Shown: positions 59,131 to 64,000 of the stretch, in pieces | Position numbering within the stretch: position 1 is the stretch's first letter | Layout: the number at the start of each line of letters is the position of its first letter | Position numbers and translations under genes: made by a program | Notes under the pieces: generated by a model | What the model was told of the DNA's origin: nothing | Seen by the model: only the letters and a program-made list of their open reading frames with translations | Database searches by the model: none | From: Herbidospora daliensis | GTDB lineage: Bacteria > Actinomycetota > Actinomycetes > Streptosporangiales > Streptosporangiaceae | Length of the DNA stretch: 64,000 nucleotides | Direction: 5' to 3' | Assembly: GCF_001570585.1 (NCBI RefSeq) | Contig: NZ_BBXF01000002.1 | Coordinates: 1,438,077-1,502,076 of the forward strand

Positions 59131-60741
59131 TTGACCAACCCGAACGACCGGCACACCCCGCGCGCCATCAAGCAGACGATGCCCCTGGCGCACGAGGTGG
59201 TCGAGGCTCTCGCGATCGACAACGGCGTGTGCATCCGCCCGGTGGGGCTGCGCCGGATGGATCTGAAGACCGGGATCAGCGACATCATCAACGCGCCGTG
59301 CGGGGCGACCCTTGAGGCCAAGTGCCCTCCGTGCGCCAAGCGGAACCGCGCTCTGCGAAAGGCCCAGTGCCGCGAGGGCTGGCACCTGACGACCGAACCG
59401 GCCATCACCCCGGATGAACCGAACGACTATCAACGGCACCTGGTGGAGTGGCGCGCCGACGCCCAGGCCCTCCGCGACGAACTCGAATCCGCGGGGCTTC
59501 CTACCGATGACTATGACCAGGCCATCGCCGAACTCGACATCGAGATCAACGCCGCTGGAGTGCGCGGGAACGTCCTCGGCCGGACCGCTTCCAAGCGCTC
59601 CCGCTCAACTCGTCGACGGCAGGACGCTCCCGACCTTCCGAAGCGGGCCATGACGGCGACCACGCTGGGCCGCACCTACGAAAGCCCGGACGGCCGCAGC
59701 TACCGACCCTCGATGTTCATCACGCTCACGCTCGACTCCTATGGCCGGGTCAACAACGGCGTCCCGGTCGACCCGGCCACCTACGACTATGTGAAGGCGG
59801 CCCGGGATGCTCTCCACTTCTCGAAGCTGATCGACCGGTTCGTGCAGAACCTTCGCCGCGTCGCGGGCTATGACGTCCAGTACTTCGCCACGGTCGAGAT
59901 GCAAAAGCGTCTGGCACCGCACCTGCACATGGCCATGCGGGGCAGCATGTCCCGCGCCGACATCCGCGCCGTTGTTGCGGCGACCTATCACCAAGTGTGG
60001 TGGCCCTCCTGCGACACGATCCGCTTCGAGGGCGGGCATCTGCCGGTCTGGGATGAGAAGGCCGGCTACCTCGACCCCGCTACCGGCGAGATCCTCCCCA
60101 CCTGGGATGAGGCCCTCGACGAGCTCGACGCCGATCCCGACGCCCAACCGCTCCATGTCGTCCGCTTCGGTCCTCAGATCGACGCCCAGGGCATCCTCTC
60201 GGGCACCCCGGACGCAGACCAGGCGATCCGCTACCTGTCCAAGTACCTGACCAAGTCACTCGGTCAGGCCGCCGACTCCCAAGCAGCCCGGGACCACGCG
60301 GCCCGCCTCGCTGATGTCCTGCGGTACGAACCCTGCACCCCGACCTGCCCGAACTGGCTCCGCTATGGCGTCCAGCCCAAGAACGCCAAGCCGGGCATGA
60401 TCCCCGGCCGATGCAGGGGCAAGGCCCACCGTCCCGAACACCTCGGCTACGGCGGGCGCCGCGTCCTGGTCTCCCGCAAGTGGTCGAACAAGACCCTTAG
60501 CGAGCACAAGGCCGACCGCCGGACCTGGGTCCTGGAGGCCCTCGGCGTCGCTGACGAACCCGCCAACGCTGGCCGCTACGTCTGGTCCCCGGTCAAGGCT
60601 GGCGACCCCGACCTACCTCCGATCCGGGTCCGGCTGCTGCGCTCCATCCGCGAACGCCTCCGCTGGCGAGCCCACATGAACCAACTCCAAGCCGCAGCGA
60701 ACGGCCTAGATCTTTCGGCAACCACGGGGAGGGCGGCATGA
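59131..60741 (+). CDS. RepSA-like replication initiator
   Basis: 536 residues from TTG 59131, with AGGAGG 4 bp upstream. After a Cys-rich start (CGATLEAKCPPCAKRNRALRKAQC) come rolling-circle initiator motifs: FITLTLDSYG, the HxH-type motif APHLHMAMRG near 270, and the tyrosine motif YLSKYLTKSLG near 370. This is the pSAM2 RepSA family that lets the excised element replicate as a plasmid. Its stop overlaps the xis ATG. Confidence 0.9.
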   Translation: MTNPNDRHTPRAIKQTMPLAHEVVEALAIDNGVCIRPVGLRRMDLKTGISDIINAPCGATLEAKCPPCAKRNRALRKAQCREGWHLTTEPAITPDEPNDYQRHLVEWRADAQALRDELESAGLPTDDYDQAIAELDIEINAAGVRGNVLGRTASKRSRSTRRRQDAPDLPKRAMTATTLGRTYESPDGRSYRPSMFITLTLDSYGRVNNGVPVDPATYDYVKAARDALHFSKLIDRFVQNLRRVAGYDVQYFATVEMQKRLAPHLHMAMRGSMSRADIRAVVAATYHQVWWPSCDTIRFEGGHLPVWDEKAGYLDPATGEILPTWDEALDELDADPDAQPLHVVRFGPQIDAQGILSGTPDADQAIRYLSKYLTKSLGQAADSQAARDHAARLADVLRYEPCTPTCPNWLRYGVQPKNAKPGMIPGRCRGKAHRPEHLGYGGRRVLVSRKWSNKTLSEHKADRRTWVLEALGVADEPANAGRYVWSPVKAGDPDLPPIRVRLLRSIRERLRWRAHMNQLQAAANGLDLSATTGRAA

Positions 60742-60977
60742 GGCGACAGAGCAAGGCGGATGACCCCAACGCCATCAGGGACAACCTCCTGACCGTCGAC
60801 CAGGTGGCCGCTCGTCTCAACACCTCGACCCGCTTCCCCCGGCGGCTCATCGCAGAGCGCCGGATCACGTTCGTCCGCATCGGGCGGAGCGTGCGCATCC
60901 CTGAATCGGCCCTAGAAGAGTTCATCCGGGCCGGACTCGTCGAACCGATCGCAACCCGGAAGGGAAGGGCTGCCTGA
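60738..60977 (+). CDS. xis: Excisionase (Xis), MerR-like HTH
   Basis: 79 residues. LLTVDQVAARLNTSTRFPRRLIAERRITFVRIGRSVRIPESALEEFI is the winged-helix fold of AICE and phage excisionases, which bend DNA and direct the integrase to excise. It overlaps rep (ATGA) and int by 1 bp, so the three are one unit. Confidence 0.9.
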   Translation: MRRQSKADDPNAIRDNLLTVDQVAARLNTSTRFPRRLIAERRITFVRIGRSVRIPESALEEFIRAGLVEPIATRKGRAA

Positions 60978-62146
60978 TGGGCGGCAACAACAAGGGATCT
61001 CGTCGCCGTTTCGGTGCCGTCCGCAAGCTGCCTTCGGGCCGCTTCCAGGCTCGCTATCAGGGTCCGGACGGACAGGAGTACACGGCGCCGCAGACCTTCG
61101 CGACCAAGACCGACGCCGAGAAATGGCTGTCCAAGGCCGAAGCGGAAGTACTCCAGCAGGAGTGGACCAACCCCGACGCCGGGAAGGTCCTCTTCAGCGA
61201 CTACGCGGCCACCTGGCTCACTGAGAGGACGCTTCGGCCCAAGACGGAACAGCTCTACGAGGGGTTGCTGCGGCTGCACATCAACCCGACCTTCGGCGAG
61301 TGCATGCTCACGGAGATCACGTCCCGTCAGGTCCGCGTCTGGCACACCGGCCTGACCAAGCACGGCCTCGGCGCATCGACGATCGCCAAGGCGTACCGCC
61401 TCCTTCGCGGCATCCTCAACACCGCCGTCGACGACGAGCTGATTAAGAAGAACCCTTGCAAGATCAAGAAGGCGGGTGTCGAGCGCCCGGAAGAGCGCCC
61501 CGTCCTCACCGTGCCCGAGGTCTTCAGGCTGGCGGACGCGATGCCTCCCTGCTTCCGCGCCCTGGTGCTCCTCGCCACGTTCGGCAGCATGCGTTGGGGC
61601 GAGCTGGCCGCCCTCCGGAAGAACCACCTCGACCTCGACGCCCGAACGGTCCGCATCGCGGTCGCTGTCTCCGAGATGAAGACCGGCGAACTGCTCACCG
61701 GCCCGCCCAAGTCGGACGCCGGAACCCGCACGGTCAACCTCCCTGAGGTCATCACGGGGGAACTGGCGTGGCACGTCCAACGGTTCAGCGAGAAAAGGCA
61801 CGACGGCCTGGTCTTCGTCGGTGAGAAGGGCGCGCAACTGCGCCGGAGCAACTTCTCGCGGGTGTGGGCGAAGGCACTCAAGAAGGCCGGCCTTCCGAAG
61901 ATTCACATTCATGACCTCCGCCACACCGGCAACACCCTGGCAGCGCTCACGGGCGCCACCCTGAAAGAGCTCATGGCACGCATGGGCCACGCAAGCACCA
62001 AGGCCGCAGTGATCTACCTCCACGGCTCCAAGGAGCGTGACCGCGAGATCGCCGATGGCCTCGGCAAGATCGTGGAGAAGGGCCTCAGGCCCAAGGGTGA
62101 GGAAGGCGACGACGGCTCAGCGGGAGTGCTCGTCCCGACCGCCTGA
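60977..62146 (+). CDS. int: Tyrosine integrase of block B
   Basis: 389 residues. N-terminal arm-binding domain (SGRFQARYQGPDGQEYTAPQTFATKTDAEKWL), SAM-like core-binding domain, then catalytic residues: Arg in GSMRWGELAAL, HDLRHTGNTLAA (His-x-x-Arg), MGHAS (His) and AVIYLHG (Tyr). It is 111 bp from the tRNA-Gly att site and recombines the 42-bp core. By its position it could also recombine the core at 28080. Confidence 0.93.
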   Translation: MGGNNKGSRRRFGAVRKLPSGRFQARYQGPDGQEYTAPQTFATKTDAEKWLSKAEAEVLQQEWTNPDAGKVLFSDYAATWLTERTLRPKTEQLYEGLLRLHINPTFGECMLTEITSRQVRVWHTGLTKHGLGASTIAKAYRLLRGILNTAVDDELIKKNPCKIKKAGVERPEERPVLTVPEVFRLADAMPPCFRALVLLATFGSMRWGELAALRKNHLDLDARTVRIAVAVSEMKTGELLTGPPKSDAGTRTVNLPEVITGELAWHVQRFSEKRHDGLVFVGEKGAQLRRSNFSRVWAKALKKAGLPKIHIHDLRHTGNTLAALTGATLKELMARMGHASTKAAVIYLHGSKERDREIADGLGKIVEKGLRPKGEEGDDGSAGVLVPTA

Positions 62147-62164
62147 CCAGCAAGATCACTTGTT

Positions 62165-62183
62165 CTGGCACGGATCTGGCACG
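62165..62183. promoter_or_regulatory. Integrase arm-type sites, right
   Basis: CTGGCACGGATCTGGCACG, exact copy of 47385-47403, 75 bp from the att core. Confidence 0.6.
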
Positions 62184-62211
62184 ACGGCGAGAATCAGCCC
62201 AGAAATAGATC

Positions 62212-62249
62212 AAGGCCCGGGTCGGAAAATATCTTCTGACCTGGGCCTT
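62212..62249. terminator. Bidirectional hairpin terminator between int and tRNA-Gly
   Basis: AAGGCCCGGGTC at 62212-62223 pairs with 62238-62249 (one G-T pair). The flanking AT-rich bases let it end both int and the minus-strand tRNA transcript. Confidence 0.7.
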
Positions 62250-62257
62250 CGTCGTAA

Positions 62258-62299
62258 GAGCGGGTGACGGGAATCGAACCCGCGCTGTCAGCTTGGGAA
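62258..62299. repeat. att core, copy 3 (attR of block B, inside tRNA-Gly)
   Basis: The 42-bp core that recurs at 28080 and 47239. It starts 1 bp outside the tRNA 3' end and runs through the T arm and variable loop into the anticodon arm, so insertion leaves the tRNA intact. Confidence 0.92.
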
Positions 62300-62329
62300 G
62301 CTGATGTTCTGCCATTGAACTACACCCGC
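62259..62329 (-). tRNA. tRNA-Gly (anticodon CCC)
   Basis: 71 nt. Acceptor GCGGGTG pairs with CACCCGC; D stem GTTC/GAAC; anticodon stem TCAGC/GCTGA with loop TTCCCAA giving CCC; T arm GCGGG-TTCGATT-CCCGT. No CCA is encoded. It reads GGG codons and is the integration target of the element family. Confidence 0.97.
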
Positions 62330-62396
62330 AAGGTGCTCCGCCTACTCTACATGATCCACGCCAAGCCCATCCCCCCATTCCCACTACCCTGTCGTC

Positions 62397-62972
62397 GTGC
62401 TGCTTTCAGATCGCGACATCAAAGCCGAGGTGGACAGGGGCAGAGTCACCCTCACCCCCTACGACCCCGACATGGTCCAACCCTCCAGCATCGACGTCCG
62501 GCTCGACCGGATGTTCCGGGTCTTCGAGAACCACCGTTACCCGCACATCGACCCGTCGTGTGAGCAGCCCGACCTGACCAGGCTCGTCGAACCGGACAAG
62601 GACGAGCCCTTCATCCTCCACCCCGGTGAGTTCGTCCTCGCGAGCACCTACGAGGTCATCAAGCTCCCCGACGACATAGCCAGCCGCCTCGAAGGCAAGT
62701 CGAGCCTCGGCAGGCTGGGGCTGCTGACCCACTCCACGGCCGGCTTCATCGATCCCGGGTTCGAGGGTCATGTCACCCTTGAGCTCAGCAACGTCGCCAC
62801 GTTGCCCATCAAGTTGTGGCCCGGGATGAAGATCGGTCAGCTGTGCCTGTTCCGGCTGAGCAGCCCCGCCGAGCATCCGTATGGGTCGGCCGCGTACGGT
62901 TCGAGGTACCAGGGTCAGCGTGGGCCGACGCCGTCGCGGTCTTTCCTCAACTTCCATCGCACCAAGATCTAA
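62397..62972 (+). CDS. dcd: dCTP deaminase
   Basis: 191 residues from GTG 62397. [69 protein letters not shown] (catalytic Ser, Arg and Glu region) and [12 protein letters not shown] are textbook Dcd. It deaminates dCTP to dUTP for dTMP synthesis; some actinobacterial forms are bifunctional and give dUMP directly. Chromosomal gene just outside the element, divergent from the tRNA. Confidence 0.95.
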   Translation: MLLSDRDIKAEVDRGRVTLTPYDPDMVQPSSIDVRLDRMFRVFENHRYPHIDPSCEQPDLTRLVEPDKDEPFILHPGEFVLASTYEVIKLPDDIASRLEGKSSLGRLGLLTHSTAGFIDPGFEGHVTLELSNVATLPIKLWPGMKIGQLCLFRLSSPAEHPYGSAAYGSRYQGQRGPTPSRSFLNFHRTKI

Positions 62973-63107
62973 AAAACGAGCAAAGAACCATATGTGTCAG
63001 GGGAAGCGCGTTGGGCAACCATTAGGTGACATCTACCTTAAGTTCACGTTCTGCCTGGTTGCCTCTACTCTTCTCTGCGGACAGTCCCCGCACATCTGGA
63101 GATCCAC

Positions 63108-63725
63108 GTGCGTCTGCGTCTCACGCCCCGTGAGGACAGTTACTACGACTTGTTCGCCGACTCGGCGAACAACCTCGTCACAGCGTCACGGCTGCTGGTC
63201 GAGATCATCAGTGACGGTTCCGACCGTGAGGCTCTCGCTGAGAAGATGCGCGCGTGTGAGCACGCGGGCGACGAGCGTACTCACGCGATTCTGAACCGGT
63301 TGAACGAGAGCTTCATCACACCGTTCGACCGGGAGGACATCTACAAGCTCGCCTCCAACCTCGATGACGTCATGGACTTCATGGAGGCGGCGGCCGATCT
63401 GATCGTGCTCTACCAGATCGACCACCTGCCGAAGGAAGTCGTGCGGCAGGTCGAGGTGCTCGAACGCGCGGCCGAGCTGACCGCCGAGGCGATGCCGAGG
63501 CTGCGGTCGCTCAACAACATGAACGAGTACTGGATCGAGATCAACCGTCTCGAGAACCAGGCCGACCAGGTCTACCGGCGGCTGCTGGCCAAGCTCTTCT
63601 CCGGCGAGTACGACGCCCTGACCGTCCTCAAGATGAAAGAGGTCATCGACCAGCTCGAGTCCGCCGCTGACGCGTTCGAGCACGTCGCCAACACGGTCGA
63701 GTCGATTGCGGTCAAGGAAAGTTAA
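63108..63725 (+). CDS. DUF47 (PhoU-like) phosphate-transport accessory protein
   Basis: 205 residues from GTG 63108. RLRLTPREDSYYDLFADSANNLVTASRLL, TPFDREDIYKLASNLDDVMDFMEAAADLIVLY and the long helices that follow are the DUF47/PhoU-like four-helix fold. Such proteins regulate the adjacent Pit permease, whose gene begins immediately after the stop. Confidence 0.93.
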   Translation: MRLRLTPREDSYYDLFADSANNLVTASRLLVEIISDGSDREALAEKMRACEHAGDERTHAILNRLNESFITPFDREDIYKLASNLDDVMDFMEAAADLIVLYQIDHLPKEVVRQVEVLERAAELTAEAMPRLRSLNNMNEYWIEINRLENQADQVYRRLLAKLFSGEYDALTVLKMKEVIDQLESAADAFEHVANTVESIAVKES

Positions 63726-64000
63726 GTGGAGCTTGCGCTCGTCATCAGTGTGGTCGTCATCGCACTGGTCTTCGACTACACGAACGGCTTCCACGACGCC
63801 GCGAACGCGATCGCGACCTCGGTCTCGACGCGGGCGCTGACGCCGCGGGCCGCGCTGCTGATGGCCGCCGTGATGAACTTCATCGGCGCCCATCTGGGGG
63901 AGCAGGTCGCGAAGACGGTCGGCAGCGGCATCATCGAGCCGCCTGAAGGCAGTCACGGTCTGGTCATCGTGGGGGCCGGCCTCGTCGGGGCCATCACGTG
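63726..64000 (+). CDS. Pit-type inorganic phosphate transporter (partial)
   Basis: GTG 63726 follows the DUF47 stop directly. The visible 91 residues begin with membrane helix ELALVISVVVIALVFDYTNGFHDAANAIATSVSTRAL, the conserved PiT signature GFHDAANAIATSVSTRAL, and continue into a second helix and GEQVAKTVGSGII. The gene runs off the right edge. Confidence 0.93.
   Translation, partial: MELALVISVVVIALVFDYTNGFHDAANAIATSVSTRALTPRAALLMAAVMNFIGAHLGEQVAKTVGSGIIEPPEGSHGLVIVGAGLVGAIT

Larger units (their letters stand above)
47239..62299. mobile_element. Block B: complete-looking AICE (pSAM2-like) in tRNA-Gly
   Basis: The 15-kb element is flanked by 42-bp direct att cores. The right half has the standard AICE order: GntR regulator, Pra-like activator, FtsK/TraSA translocase, RepSA-like initiator, Xis, Int. 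Int lies next to the intact tRNA. Its left half is cargo: a WD40 kinase, the PIN/Mrr nuclease and an XRE regulator. All core genes appear intact, so the element may be active. Confidence 0.9.

Noticed and set aside
60593-62023. 476-codon minus-strand open frame opposite int and xis
   Set aside because: Shadow of the integrase and xis genes, whose catalytic motifs are all present.
63041-63062. A PHO box upstream of the DUF47-pit genes
   Set aside because: GTTCACG is present, but I could not see convincing 11-bp direct repeats.

Overview
The window comes from a high-GC actinomycete. Strong third-position GC, frequent GTG/TTG starts, SUKH, DUF1152 and tup genes, and a pSAM2-like integrative element all fit Streptosporangiales; I infer this from gene style and have no marker gene to prove it.

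Layout. (1) About 1-21.3 kb looks like ordinary chromosome: the end of a secreted protein, a DUF4132 protein with a SUKH partner, a secreted SGNH hydrolase, PAP2 and HEAT-repeat genes, a phosphotransferase, an epimerase, a HIT hydrolase, a lipoprotein hydrolase, a TetR-controlled membrane gene with twin operators, a frameshifted DoxX gene, a barstar-like protein and a complete tungstate-type ABC operon (tupABC) with a divergent one-component regulator. (2) About 21.5-62.3 kb is an accretion zone on the left side of an intact tRNA-Gly(CCC) gene at 62259-62329 (minus strand). A 42-bp sequence equal to the 3' part of that tRNA is repeated exactly at 28080-28121 and 47239-47280, and a 20-bp remnant sits at 21478-21497. 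These repeats cut the zone into three blocks.

Block C (21.5-28.1 kb) is decayed: a second DUF4132 operon, a truncated inositol-phosphatase gene, remnants of a small cargo gene and a DUF433/DUF5615 toxin-antitoxin pair with a frameshifted toxin. Block A (28.1-47.2 kb) has no integrase and is packed with defence-type genes: a toxin-antitoxin pair; an operon of DrmA-type helicase, DrmB-type DUF1998 protein and SF1 helicase, divergent from a sigma-70 factor; and a group with a D12 adenine methylase, HerA ATPase, NurA nuclease and a membrane protein. Block B (47.2-62.3 kb) is an apparently complete actinomycete integrative and conjugative element (AICE): GntR regulator, Pra-like activator, FtsK/TraSA translocase, RepSA-like initiator, Xis and Int next to the tRNA. 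Its cargo is a WD40 protein kinase and a PIN-like/Mrr nuclease fusion.

Taken together, B looks mobile and A looks like a cis-mobilisable defence cargo with matching att cores and the same type of integrase arm repeats, so B's integrase might move A, B or both. The most promising unusual systems are the DrmA-DrmB-SF1-sigma locus, the HerA-NurA-methylase group and the single-gene PIN/Mrr nuclease. (3) After the tRNA the chromosome resumes with dcd, a DUF47/PhoU-like gene and the start of a Pit phosphate transporter.
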